Assembly (NCBI GenBank): GCA_000179315.1
Contig: ADZZ01000306.1
Location: 721-45,443 of the forward strand
Direction of reading: 5' to 3'
From: a delta proteobacterium NaphS2
Lineage (GTDB): Bacteria > Desulfobacterota > DSM-4660 > Desulfatiglandales > Desulfatiglandaceae
Length of the DNA stretch: 44,723 nucleotides
Made by a program: the position numbers and the translations under genes. The notes beneath the pieces are model-generated. The model did no database searches. It saw nothing but the letters and a program-made list of their open reading frames with translations, and was not told where the DNA came from. Positions 22,807 to 32,051 of the stretch are shown piece by piece (position 1 is the stretch's first letter; each line of letters opens with the position of its first letter).

Positions 22807-24942
22807 ATGGGCATTAATTTTGATATTGATATTGGCGGCACCTTTACGGATTGTCTTGTAACCACAGGTGAAAAGACATTTTCAATGAAAACCCCTACGA
22901 CTTCATATGATCTCTCCGTCGGCTTTATGAAAGCGTTAAGAGAGGCTGCTTCTCTTCTGAACGTTTCTATGGAACAACTGGCCGGAGACATAGATATTGT
23001 CAGGTATTCTACTACCATTGCCATGAACACCCTTTTGCAGAGAACGGGCCCTAAATTGGGTCTTATTACAACGGAGGGATTTGAGGATCTCGTAACCATT
23101 GGAAAAGGCTCCAGGTGGCTGGACGAGTTGAACACCAAGGAGATCCGGGACCTGGCAAGGGTGGTGAAAGAAGATCCACCGATACCCAGAGAACTGACGG
23201 TCGGAGTTAAAGAGCGTGTCGATTCGACGGGGAAAGTGATCAGGCCCCTGGACGAAGATGATCTTATTGAGAAAGTCCAATATTTGATGGATCAAGGTGT
23301 TAGAGGCATTGCGGTTAGTCTCCTCTGGGCCTATATCAACCCGGTTCACGAACAGAAAATCAGGGAGATTATCGAGAGAGAATATCCCGATTTTTATCTT
23401 GGGGCCATACCAACAATGCTTTCTTCGGAGGTTTGTCCTAAGAGATGGGAATATACCCGTACAGTGACGACCATGTTGAACTGCTATCTGCATCAGTCAA
23501 TGTGGGAGCAGATTTCCGGTATGGGCGATGAGTTGAGAACCCTCGGGTACGGTCAGCCAATAATGCTGGTCCATAATAGCGGGGGAATGGCCGAAGTCTT
23601 CCATACAAGCGCTGTTCAGACCTATAACGGCGGGCCGGTGGCCGGTCTGATCGGAGGCGCCTATATTGGAAAACAGCTTGGATATAACAACATCGTGGTG
23701 ACCGATATGGGAGGGACGAGTTTTGATCTCGGGCTGGTAGTGGGCGGAAGTAGTCGCGCCTACCAGTGGCGGCCGATCATAGATCACTGGTGGGTGGATA
23801 TAACCATGCTGGAAACGCAGTCTATCGGAGCAGGGGGAGGATCGATTGCACGTGTAAACAAACTCCTGAACAATCGTCTCGAAGTAGGCCCTCTGGGTGC
23901 CGGTTCAATGCCCGGTCCCGCTGCTTACGATCAGGGTGGTACTGAGCCAACGGTAACGGATGCCGATCTTGTCCTTGGTTACCTGGATCCGGACTACTAT
24001 CATGGCGGGCGAATGGCTCTGGATAAGAAAAAAGCGGAGGAGGCCATCCTCGACAGGATTGCACGTCCCAGGCAGATCGATGTTGTTGAGGCGGCCTCTC
24101 TGATAAAAAAACTGGTCGACGCCAACATGGGTGACGCCATTCTTAGAGAAACCCTGCTGAAGGGATATGACCCGAACGAGTTTGTTCTTTTCGCTTATGG
24201 TGGGGCCGGGGCTACCCATTGCTGCGGGTATGGTCCGTATGCGGGTATAAACAGGATGATAATTTTTCCGTTTTCATCCGTTTTTTGCGCATATGGTTCG
24301 AGCACCATGGATATCATGCATATATACGAACAATCCCGAAGGGTGCCCCTTTTGGCCCCAATGACCAAAGAGGTTATTCTTGACCCTGATGTCTTCAACA
24401 ATGTGGTACAGGACCTTCAGGAAAAAGCTTTGCGGGATATCCGGGGCGAGGGATTCGCTGCTAAATCCATTGTCTTCAGCCTGGAACTGGACATGAAATA
24501 TGGCGGACAGATCCATGTGTATCGCTGCCAATCCCCGCGCATGGCCGTAAATAGCCAGGATGATGGCAAGGCCATTTATGACCAGTTCGAGCATGAATTC
24601 AGTCAGATATTCAGCCCCTTGGCCGTCAACCCGCAAGGGGGTGTGGAGATCCATAACTTTGTACTTCGGGCATCTGTTCCCCGGGAAAATCCGGAATTGC
24701 CGGTCTATCCTGATAAGGGCAGTGTTCCGCCCAAAGGTTCTTTGAGAGGTAAGAGAGATGTGTATTGGGAAGAATACAATCGATTCAAGAGCACCCCGGT
24801 TTATCAACAAGACCTCTTGGAGGTGGGCAACGTAATTGAGGGGCCAGCCATTGTTGCCGCCGAGAACACGACCACGGTCTTGCCGCCGGGACAAAAGATA
24901 TCGGTCGACAAACATAACAATATTTTCATTGAAAAAATGTAA
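22807..24942 (+). CDS. Ketone carboxylase alpha-prime subunit (HyuA family)
   Basis: A 711-residue paralogue of the alpha subunit with DIGGTFTD at about 8-15, TTIAMNTLLQRTG near 68-80 and VTDMGGTSFDLG in the middle. It is clearly divergent from alpha along its length, as alpha and alpha-prime are in acetophenone carboxylase, so this is an old functional split rather than a recent duplication. The start is 11 bp after the gamma stop behind AAGGGGGG. It should be the second ATP-hydrolysing subunit of an alpha, alpha-prime, beta, gamma core complex. Confidence 0.8.
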   Translation: MGINFDIDIGGTFTDCLVTTGEKTFSMKTPTTSYDLSVGFMKALREAASLLNVSMEQLAGDIDIVRYSTTIAMNTLLQRTGPKLGLITTEGFEDLVTIGKGSRWLDELNTKEIRDLARVVKEDPPIPRELTVGVKERVDSTGKVIRPLDEDDLIEKVQYLMDQGVRGIAVSLLWAYINPVHEQKIREIIEREYPDFYLGAIPTMLSSEVCPKRWEYTRTVTTMLNCYLHQSMWEQISGMGDELRTLGYGQPIMLVHNSGGMAEVFHTSAVQTYNGGPVAGLIGGAYIGKQLGYNNIVVTDMGGTSFDLGLVVGGSSRAYQWRPIIDHWWVDITMLETQSIGAGGGSIARVNKLLNNRLEVGPLGAGSMPGPAAYDQGGTEPTVTDADLVLGYLDPDYYHGGRMALDKKKAEEAILDRIARPRQIDVVEAASLIKKLVDANMGDAILRETLLKGYDPNEFVLFAYGGAGATHCCGYGPYAGINRMIIFPFSSVFCAYGSSTMDIMHIYEQSRRVPLLAPMTKEVILDPDVFNNVVQDLQEKALRDIRGEGFAAKSIVFSLELDMKYGGQIHVYRCQSPRMAVNSQDDGKAIYDQFEHEFSQIFSPLAVNPQGGVEIHNFVLRASVPRENPELPVYPDKGSVPPKGSLRGKRDVYWEEYNRFKSTPVYQQDLLEVGNVIEGPAIVAAENTTTVLPPGQKISVDKHNNIFIEKM

Positions 24943-25007
24943 ATAGCGTCTGAACGAAAACCTCGATACCGTTTTCTCAATTGAGGCCAAAAGAGGAGGA
25001 AAACAAC

Positions 25008-27068
25008 ATGCGCCCTCACTGGAAAGAACTGCTTGACTGGATAAAGCCGGAGAAATTCACCGCGAAGGATATTGAACGTATGGAGGGGCTTCAGCCCGGT
25101 GAATATGAGATCCACAATGAAAAATTAAACAATTTTCTCTTAGAAGCCCGTGAGGTGTTTATAAGAATGGGCATCAGCAGTATGCTGCGTTCCGGCGACC
25201 TGGCCGTGGGGATCTATACTGCCGATGGAGACATTGTCAACTCCAGCACAGGAACGATCATTCACACCATGACCACCCTCCTCCCCATCAAGTTTGTGGT
25301 CAAGAATTGGCTGGATGAACCGACTGTCGGGATAAAAGAAGGGGATATATTCTATAGCAACGAGGCGCTTTACGGTGGGGTGCACAATCCCGATCAGATG
25401 GCCTTTATGCCTGTATTCAATGATGGAGAGCTGATTGCCTGGGTGGCTGCCGTTACGCATGAACCTGAAACGGGCGGGACAGAGGCCGGGGGTATGGTGT
25501 TGACGGCCAAATCGCGGCATTATGAAGGGATGAAGCTCTCACCCATCAAAATCGGCGAAAACTATCAGGTAAGAGCTGACATGATCGAGATGATGGAGAA
25601 CTTTATATCGAGGGCGCCCAGGATGCAGACCATTGACGTTAAAGCAAGATGTGCGGCCTGCGATCGTCTGCGGTTGAGGATTCAACAGTTGGCTCAGGAA
25701 AAAGGCAACGAGTTCATGAGAGGCCTTTTTTGTACGACAATACGCGTAGCGGAAGAAGGCGCCAAAAAAGTCATCAGTAAGTGGCATGACGGGACATTCA
25801 GGGGAGTTTTGTTTCATGATTCCGTTGCCGGTCAAGACCATTTGCAGAGGATATATTGTACTGTCCGAAAGGAAGGGGAACAGGTCACCTTTGATTTCAA
25901 GGGTACGTCTCCGGAGAATGATGCGGGTTCCAGTCACGGATTTCCTCACACATTGGCCACCGCAACGGGCATGTATCTTTTTCCGTATCCGTTTCATTCT
26001 CTCCCGTTTAACGCCGGGAGCTTCACCCCTTTTGAATGGATCGTACCTGAGGGTTGTCTCTGGAATCCCAGCCCTGAGGCGGCCGTATCAAACTCCGGCT
26101 ATATGACCTGGACCGTTTTCGGTGTATTGTTCCCGATCTTTGCCAAGATAATATTCACAAATGACAGGAAGACGGTGACCGGCACGACTGCCGGGTGCGG
26201 GGGTGGAAATATAATTGCCGGCATCAACCAGTACGGTGTACCGGTAGCTGATATTATGGCCTATCCCTTGAACAGCGCCGGGCAGGGGGCAAGGTCGGAT
26301 ATGGACGGAACCGACTCTTTCGGCTTTGCCGGCATAGCTGCCGGTTCAAGAGGACCGGATGCGGAAGACGTGGAGAATGAATACCCGCTTCTGCATCTTT
26401 TTCAGAAGCACATCAGGGATGGCGGCGGGCATGGCAAGTACCGGGGCGGCACCGGGGTGCAGTCGGCCTATATCGTCCACCATGTGCCATGGCTGGCCTA
26501 CAATTGCATTACCGCGGAAAGCAAATTGGTCATGTCGCAGGGCGTTTTTGGAGGCTATCCCCCGAGTCCTTTTCCAGGCATTGATGTGCGCAACACGGAT
26601 ATATGGGAAAAGATGGCTAACGCGGAAAACGATATTCCATCCGATACCGTTGAAATGCTCGATCGGAAAGCACTAAAAGGCGACTATGTTATCCAGAGTG
26701 AAGCCCGGCCTACAAAGGTCCTGATGAACGGAGATATCTTCCTTGCTTCGGCCCTCGGGGGAGGCGGTTACGGGGATGTCCTGGAAAGGGATCCCCTGAT
26801 GGTCATAAAGGATCTGCAAAAAGATCTCATTTCCCACTGGGCGGCCAAGAACGTCTACCACATAGCGTATGATCCGGACACGCTTGTGTTGGATCTGGAT
26901 AAGACAGCGGAACTTCGCCAGAACGAGAGGGAAGAAAGAAAAATGAGGGGCTTGAAACCCGAGGATTTCAAAAAGGAGTGGGCAAAGCTGAAACCGCCGG
27001 AAGAGGTGCTGGATTTATACGGTTCCTGGCCGGACGCAGAGAAGGTCAGAGATGTCATAAGGATATGA
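25008..27068 (+). CDS. Ketone carboxylase beta subunit (HyuB family)
   Basis: A 686-residue HyuB-family protein (hydantoinase B / acetone-carboxylase type). Family segments include the N-terminal region around RSGDLAVGIYTADGD and NDP-like loops VHNPDQM, and the glycine-rich end ALGGGGYGDVLERDP near residues 580-595. In related carboxylases this subunit holds the carboxylation site. ATG 25008 is chosen because GAGGAGG lies just upstream; an in-frame TTG at 24981 overlaps that site. No epsilon subunit (ApcE) gene follows, which differs from Aromatoleum. Confidence 0.8.
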   Translation: MRPHWKELLDWIKPEKFTAKDIERMEGLQPGEYEIHNEKLNNFLLEAREVFIRMGISSMLRSGDLAVGIYTADGDIVNSSTGTIIHTMTTLLPIKFVVKNWLDEPTVGIKEGDIFYSNEALYGGVHNPDQMAFMPVFNDGELIAWVAAVTHEPETGGTEAGGMVLTAKSRHYEGMKLSPIKIGENYQVRADMIEMMENFISRAPRMQTIDVKARCAACDRLRLRIQQLAQEKGNEFMRGLFCTTIRVAEEGAKKVISKWHDGTFRGVLFHDSVAGQDHLQRIYCTVRKEGEQVTFDFKGTSPENDAGSSHGFPHTLATATGMYLFPYPFHSLPFNAGSFTPFEWIVPEGCLWNPSPEAAVSNSGYMTWTVFGVLFPIFAKIIFTNDRKTVTGTTAGCGGGNIIAGINQYGVPVADIMAYPLNSAGQGARSDMDGTDSFGFAGIAAGSRGPDAEDVENEYPLLHLFQKHIRDGGGHGKYRGGTGVQSAYIVHHVPWLAYNCITAESKLVMSQGVFGGYPPSPFPGIDVRNTDIWEKMANAENDIPSDTVEMLDRKALKGDYVIQSEARPTKVLMNGDIFLASALGGGGYGDVLERDPLMVIKDLQKDLISHWAAKNVYHIAYDPDTLVLDLDKTAELRQNEREERKMRGLKPEDFKKEWAKLKPPEEVLDLYGSWPDAEKVRDVIRI

Positions 27069-27212
27069 CATTAATCAAAAAATTAGGGGCAGGGAAACAA
27101 TCATCGCCCGGTAGTCACGATTGGATATTGGCTATGGAATCACTTTGAATTTGGATGCAAAAGAAGACAGATAAGTGAAAATCGGGCGTCATGATTGTGA
27201 GGTAGAGGAAAA

Positions 27213-27611
27213 ATGATAAAGAAGATCAACCACGTTGGCATCGTCGTAAAGAATATTGAGGAGGCCCTGGGTCTGTATGTGGATATACTGGGGTTTAAGC
27301 AAACTGAGATCCTCACTTCAAAGGAGGATGGCATCAAGACGGTGATGGTGTCCCTGAATGATGTGACACTTGAACTGATGGAACCTATTGATCCACAGGG
27401 AGGCATTCAAAAATTTTTGGAGAGCCGCGGAGAGGGTATACATCATATTTCACTTGAAGTCGATGATATCAACCAGGAACGTGATTCAATGACGTCCAAA
27501 GGCATCCGGTTGATAGAAAAAAAGCCGCGCTATTTTGAGGGAGCATGGGTCTCTTTTGTGCATCCCAATTCCACCAGAGGTGTACTGATGGAATTGATCC
27601 AATGGGCGTAG
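27213..27611 (+). CDS. VOC-family protein, methylmalonyl-CoA epimerase-like
   Basis: A 132-residue two-module glyoxalase-fold protein. It starts INHVGIVVKNIEEAL with His7 in the usual metal-ligand position, has HHISLEVDD near residue 75 (second His) and ends with MELIQ, where the final Glu is a ligand. This pattern and the length fit methylmalonyl-CoA epimerase, which inverts the 2-methyl centre of an acyl-CoA. Here it may epimerise a branched acyl-CoA of this pathway, or serve propionyl-CoA oxidation. The gap of 144 bp from the carboxylase and its own GAGG site suggest the same transcript. Confidence 0.75.
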   Translation: MIKKINHVGIVVKNIEEALGLYVDILGFKQTEILTSKEDGIKTVMVSLNDVTLELMEPIDPQGGIQKFLESRGEGIHHISLEVDDINQERDSMTSKGIRLIEKKPRYFEGAWVSFVHPNSTRGVLMELIQWA

Positions 27612-27664
27612 TTTCGCTACAGTGTTGTTATGTTGGAAACCCTTTACATATGAAGAGGTGAAAT

Positions 27665-29020
27665 ATGGAAAGCAGATTCTGGAATGAACCGGTAGAGACC
27701 ATGTCACGAGAGGAGTTAAGGGACCTCCAATGGCAGCGCCTGCAAAAACAGATGCGCTATGTTTATTACAATTCGAACTTCTATCGCAAAACGTTCCGGG
27801 ATGCGGGAGCGCATCCGGATGATGTTAAGAGTATCGACGATTTTCGCAGGCTGCCCATTTTCCTTGACAAGGAAAAGGATAGACTGACCCAGGAAAAAAC
27901 AAGAGAGGATGAGGGCCATCCCTTTGGCGAATACCTGTGCACGTCCACCCGGAATGTAAGGGCCATGCACACCACATCGGGGACAACGGGTCTGCCTGTA
28001 TTCGAGGGGTTTACCGAACATGATATCAATGTTCAGAACGAGGTTCTTTCCAGGGCGTTCTGGCGGATGGGCATGAGGCCGGGTGACTTTGTTCTTCATG
28101 GCTTTGGGTTGAGTATGTGGCTGGCAGGGCTAATGCCATTGCGGGCGTTGCAGAGCTTTGGCGCCCTGGGCATTCCCCTGGGGGCGGAGGCCGGGACTGA
28201 GAGATTTCTCCAGTTCGCGAAACTAACCAGCCCGAAACACATGATTGGCATTCCATCTTTTGTGGAGCATCTTATTCGCAAGGCACCCGAGGTGGGCGGT
28301 TTTGAGATGAGGGACTTGGGTCTTGAGACCATAATGTGCGCCGGGGAGCCGGGTGCGGGAATTCCGGAGACACGGAAAAGGATCCAGGACGCGACCGGAG
28401 CCCGGCTTTACGATTCCACCGGCGGACTCTGGGGATTATGGGGCGTATCATGTGATGCGCCTACTTACCAGGGCATTCATTTGGTTGGGGAGGACTACTG
28501 TTTTATCGACCTGGTTGACCCAGAGACCAAGGAGCCTGTTGATATGAGCGGTCCGACTGCCACAGGGGAATGGGTCGTTACCGCCCTGGAATGGGAGGCG
28601 GCTCCCGCTTTTCGATATGCGTATGGTGATATCGTTGAGTTGGTTAATGAGCCCTGTGAGTGCGGTTTGCCTGGAACGCGTGTCCGCTATGCTGGTCGGG
28701 CCGATGACCTGCTCATCGTAAAAGGCGTTAACGTCTATCCCATGGCCATCAAGACAGTCATTGATTCCTTTGTCCCCAAGGTGACCTCTGAGATGAGAAT
28801 AGTGCTTACAACTAAACCGCCTAAAGTTGAGCCGCCGCTTCAGATGAAGGTAGAATATGGCCCTGATATAGCCGAAGCAGATTTAGGTTCGCTAAAGAGC
28901 GAATTGGAAGCCGCGATCTCTCGCAGACTACGCGTCCGGCCTGCCATTGAGTTAGTCCCGCCGAACACCCTGAAGCGAGATCCGACAAAAAAACTGAAAT
29001 TAGTGGAAAGTAAATATTAA
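27665..29020 (+). CDS. PaaK-like AMP-forming CoA ligase
   Basis: A 451-residue adenylate-forming ligase of the phenylacetate-CoA ligase type, with the nucleotide motif TTSGTTGLPVFEG at 103-115 and the middle motif YDSTGGLWG in place of the usual YG-x-E-x-x-G. A C-terminal domain around RADDLLIVKGVNVYP includes the conserved hinge and lysine. It follows the carboxylase and epimerase genes, so a good guess is activation of the beta-keto acid product, the job done by benzoylacetate-CoA ligase in the acetophenone pathway, although it might act on another acid. The ribosome site GAAGAGGTG is present. Confidence 0.8.
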   Translation: MESRFWNEPVETMSREELRDLQWQRLQKQMRYVYYNSNFYRKTFRDAGAHPDDVKSIDDFRRLPIFLDKEKDRLTQEKTREDEGHPFGEYLCTSTRNVRAMHTTSGTTGLPVFEGFTEHDINVQNEVLSRAFWRMGMRPGDFVLHGFGLSMWLAGLMPLRALQSFGALGIPLGAEAGTERFLQFAKLTSPKHMIGIPSFVEHLIRKAPEVGGFEMRDLGLETIMCAGEPGAGIPETRKRIQDATGARLYDSTGGLWGLWGVSCDAPTYQGIHLVGEDYCFIDLVDPETKEPVDMSGPTATGEWVVTALEWEAAPAFRYAYGDIVELVNEPCECGLPGTRVRYAGRADDLLIVKGVNVYPMAIKTVIDSFVPKVTSEMRIVLTTKPPKVEPPLQMKVEYGPDIAEADLGSLKSELEAAISRRLRVRPAIELVPPNTLKRDPTKKLKLVESKY

Positions 29021-29502
29021 TGCCCGCTTTGGGGAATGGAAGAAAGATCCCTCGCCTTTAGGTAGGCGACGACTTCAGCGTAGAGTCTCCTGTTAGCTTG
29101 GGTGGCATTTGGTTTGAAGCCGCCGCCTTCAGGCGGTCGTAATTGACGTTAACTCAACTTTCGGGATTCAATTTTTAGCAGTCCCATGAAGGGTCGTCAT
29201 TCCGGCGAAAGCCGGAATGACGGAAAAATGCAAAAAGCGACTTTGGAAGCGACATCCTGCCGTGACATGCTTCACAAAACCATCCTTATTTGCGTCAGGA
29301 TGCGGCTCCCATAGCATCGAGTTGATCCGGGCGGACAGTACATACTCCGACAAACTTGTTTCATGGTCAAAAGAAAACCTTGAATATCGTCTCGATATAA
29401 GTGAGATGGTGCTGTGGAAGACATGGCATCCAGAATATGGAGTTCCATATGACGCGCATGAAATGACGCGTATGAAAACGCCAAATCTTAAGGGGGAAAA
29501 GG
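29021..29502 (+). other. Intergenic region with three hairpins
   Basis: This gap of about 480 bp holds three inverted repeats: TCGCCT/AGGCGA at 29052-29069, CCGCC/GGCGG around TTCA at 29123-29136, and the perfect 12-bp stem at 29195-29222. A 97-codon open frame (29217-29510) overlaps the next gene and has no recognisable domain, so I do not call it. The gap may separate two transcription units. Confidence 0.5.
29195..29222. repeat. Perfect REP/MITE-like hairpin with GAAA loop
   Basis: CGTCATTCCGGC and GCCGGAATGACG form a perfect 12-bp stem closed by a GAAA tetraloop. This sequence type is a widespread dispersed intergenic repeat in many proteobacterial genomes. Only one copy is seen in the window. 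Confidence 0.7.
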
Positions 29503-30537
29503 ATGGATAACTACGATGTTGTGATTGTCGGTTCCGGTCCATGTGGAGCATCCGCGGCAAAGACCTTAAAAGGCCACGGCGTTAAGGTTCTGGTAGTGGA
29601 AAAGAAAAAACTGCCGCGGGAAAAGATTTGCAGTGGCTTGATTCTTCCTTGCGCTCAGAAGCAGCTGTCCGAATATTTTGGGACAATCCCGGAAGAGTGT
29701 TACAGCGAGCCCCGATTAACGAAAGGTCTGAAGTTAGTTGCTCCTGATGAAAGTATAATTGATGTTCCCCCGGAAGCATTCAAAGAAGGAGAAAATGCCA
29801 CAATCCTATCCGTCTGGCGCAGCCGCTTTGACAGCTGGCTTGTCGAAGAATCCGGCGCCCTCGTGATGGAACAATGCAGATTCGCCGGTTTCCGTGAAGA
29901 AGACGGCGGGATGGTGGTCAATCTCTATTTAGAAGGTAGAGAAGTCTCCGTGAAAACAAAGTATATTATCGGAGCCGATGGCGGAAGCTCGAGAGTAAGA
30001 TCGTTGGTCGCCCCGGAATTCAATATGCAGGATTTCTGCGTGGTGGTATACGAGGAGCAATGGATCGGGACGATCGACATGGAGTCCGAATATTTTTATG
30101 CCTTTTCTGATAAAAAATACAGTGAATTTCCGTTCGCCGCCTTAAATGTAAAAGACGATGTGCTCATTGCAGCGAACGGCGGATGGTATGGCTGCAACGT
30201 GAGGGACTTGCATGAGGCGTTTCTGAATTATTTGAAGGAATCGCATGGCCTTAAACTGGACAGGCGAGTTCGGAGTGGCGGATGTATAATGAACGCGGGA
30301 AGTTACAAGAACCGCTTTGATTTGGGAAAGGATAGGGTGCTCCTTGCCGGTGAAGCGGCGGGGTTCCTCGGCGGTTTTTGCGAAGGGATAACGACGGCCC
30401 TCATTACCGGACGGATTGCCGCGAACGCTATCATCGACAGTATGAAGTCAGGAGAAAAGGTCTTATTGCTTTATTCCTCGATGGTTGAAGATGAAAAGCA
30501 AAGGATCTTGGCCCAACTCCAACAGGGAACGGCATGA
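29503..30537 (+). CDS. Geranylgeranyl-reductase-family FAD oxidoreductase
   Basis: A 344-residue flavoprotein. The FAD motif GSGPCGASAAKTL is near residues 10-22, followed by VVEKKKLPREKICSGLI, where the PR-x-K-x-CSG block is typical of the geranylgeranyl reductase family, and the second flavin motif LLAGEAAGFLGGFCEGI lies near 280-296. The family reduces isolated double bonds in isoprenoids and also includes other single-component flavin oxidoreductases. Near a CtmAB-like pair, a terpenoid-like or alicyclic substrate is attractive but unproven. The ribosome site AAGGGGG is present. Confidence 0.75.
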   Translation: MDNYDVVIVGSGPCGASAAKTLKGHGVKVLVVEKKKLPREKICSGLILPCAQKQLSEYFGTIPEECYSEPRLTKGLKLVAPDESIIDVPPEAFKEGENATILSVWRSRFDSWLVEESGALVMEQCRFAGFREEDGGMVVNLYLEGREVSVKTKYIIGADGGSSRVRSLVAPEFNMQDFCVVVYEEQWIGTIDMESEYFYAFSDKKYSEFPFAALNVKDDVLIAANGGWYGCNVRDLHEAFLNYLKESHGLKLDRRVRSGGCIMNAGSYKNRFDLGKDRVLLAGEAAGFLGGFCEGITTALITGRIAANAIIDSMKSGEKVLLLYSSMVEDEKQRILAQLQQGTA

Positions 30538-30609
30538 TAGGGCGTACCTGAAATTACAATGCCGAAAATATTGTCTAAGAAGTGAATACGTTGAAGGAGG
30601 AGTTCAATA

Positions 30610-32016
30610 ATGGTTGGTATAATTTCTTGTGGGTGTTATATCCCATTTTGGAGACTAAGTCGGGCGGCAATACGCGATGGCTTACGCGGTGAGAAGGCCA
30701 TTGCCGGTGCTGATGAAGATAGTATCACGATGGCTGTGGCGGCGGCTCTGGACTGTCTGGGCGGCACCGATCGCCAGGAGGTGGATGGTATTTTTCTTGC
30801 CACCACAACCCCGCCCTATAAAGAAAAACTTGGGGCTGGGATCGTGGCCACAGCGGCTGACCTGCGTCGGGATATCATCACCGCTGATTTTACCGATTCT
30901 CTGAGGGCAGGGACCATTGCACTGAGGGCGGCAATAGATGCCGTAAAGTCCGGCTCTGCAAAACAAGTAATGGTGGTGGCTGCAGACTGCAGGCTGGGAG
31001 CACCCGGATCGAGTTGGGAATTGAGTTGCGGGGATGGGGCGGTTGCATTTTTGATTGGCGATTCCGAGGATGTTATTGCCGAGGTCACTGGATCCTATTC
31101 ATTGTCGGATGAGATCATGGATATCTGGCGTAGCGAAGAGGACAGGTTTATCCGTTCAGCAGAGGGGCGATTCGTTTCAACCGAAGGCTACTCGAGGGTT
31201 TGCGGGGAGGCGGTTACCGGATTAATGAAACGCTTCAGTCTCGGCAAAGAGGACTTTACCAAAACCTTATTCGGCATTCCCGAACCGAGGGCACAGGTGG
31301 CTCTGGCCAGAACCCTGGGGTTCGATACCAAGACACAGCTTCAAGATTCTTTATCGCTTGAGGTGGGGGAAACCGGCGCGGCCTATGCTCTCATGTTGCT
31401 GGCGGCGGCCTTGGAGGATGCCAAAAAAGGTGACGTGTTTTTGTTATTAAGCTACGGCAACGGGGCCGATGCCATGGCATTGGCCATAACGGGCTCGATG
31501 GAAAATAAACGGAAAATCAGTGGGATAAAAGGATATCTAAACTCGAAGGAGATCATTGATGACTACACCATTTATGCAAAATGGCGTGGTTTGTTGCCTG
31601 TTGAGCGACCCCCCCGTCCATTTGGGATAACCGCTCCGCCGGCCCTGTGGAGGGAGCGTGAGCGAAATCTTAGGTTGTACGGGGTGAAATGCGATGTCTG
31701 CGGGACCATCCAGTATCCTCCCCAGAGTGTCTGTACCAAATGCCATAACAGGGATCAGTTTGAAAAAATACGCCTTTCTGATAGGAAAGGCAACCTGTTT
31801 ACATATTCCATTGATCATACGACTTGGGCGCTTGTGATGCCGATCATTACTGCGATCGTCAATTTTGAAGGCGGGGGCAGAATCGAGTGTCTGATGTCTG
31901 ATGTCGAAGCGGCGAAAGTTAAAACAGACATGCCTGTAGCGATGAGTTTCAGGAAGATGGATTTCAGAGAAGGCACAACTATTTATTCCTGGAAGTGTAT
32001 ACCGCTGAGGGAATAA
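30610..32016 (+). CDS. HMG-CoA-synthase-like protein fused to a DUF35 zinc/OB domain
   Basis: A 468-residue two-domain protein. Residues 1-300 have the thiolase-like fold of HMG-CoA synthases. Residues 350-468 form a DUF35 module: a zinc ribbon with C361, C364, C375 and C378, then an OB-fold. The position of the catalytic cysteine of HMG-CoA synthase is serine (DSLRAG, Ser97), so the N-domain is probably not a normal condensing enzyme. DUF35 proteins typically bridge or channel acyl-CoA to a partner thiolase, as BbsA does for BbsB in benzoylsuccinyl-CoA cleavage. The thiolase gene follows within 35 bp, which supports such a complex. GAAGGAGGAG precedes the ATG. Confidence 0.75.
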   Translation: MVGIISCGCYIPFWRLSRAAIRDGLRGEKAIAGADEDSITMAVAAALDCLGGTDRQEVDGIFLATTTPPYKEKLGAGIVATAADLRRDIITADFTDSLRAGTIALRAAIDAVKSGSAKQVMVVAADCRLGAPGSSWELSCGDGAVAFLIGDSEDVIAEVTGSYSLSDEIMDIWRSEEDRFIRSAEGRFVSTEGYSRVCGEAVTGLMKRFSLGKEDFTKTLFGIPEPRAQVALARTLGFDTKTQLQDSLSLEVGETGAAYALMLLAAALEDAKKGDVFLLLSYGNGADAMALAITGSMENKRKISGIKGYLNSKEIIDDYTIYAKWRGLLPVERPPRPFGITAPPALWRERERNLRLYGVKCDVCGTIQYPPQSVCTKCHNRDQFEKIRLSDRKGNLFTYSIDHTTWALVMPIITAIVNFEGGGRIECLMSDVEAAKVKTDMPVAMSFRKMDFREGTTIYSWKCIPLRE

Positions 32017-32051
32017 TTTTGTAAAGGGCATCATTATTGGAGGCAAATGCC

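Noticed and set aside
29094-29116. Possible sigma-54 promoter around GGTGGCATTTGGTTTGAAG upstream of 29503
   Set aside because: The GG is followed after 10 bp by GA, not GC, and no palindromic site of the module type is upstream.
29217-29510. 97-codon open frame ahead of the geranylgeranyl-reductase-like gene
   Set aside because: It starts inside the REP-like hairpin, overlaps the next gene, lacks a ribosome site and has no family pattern.
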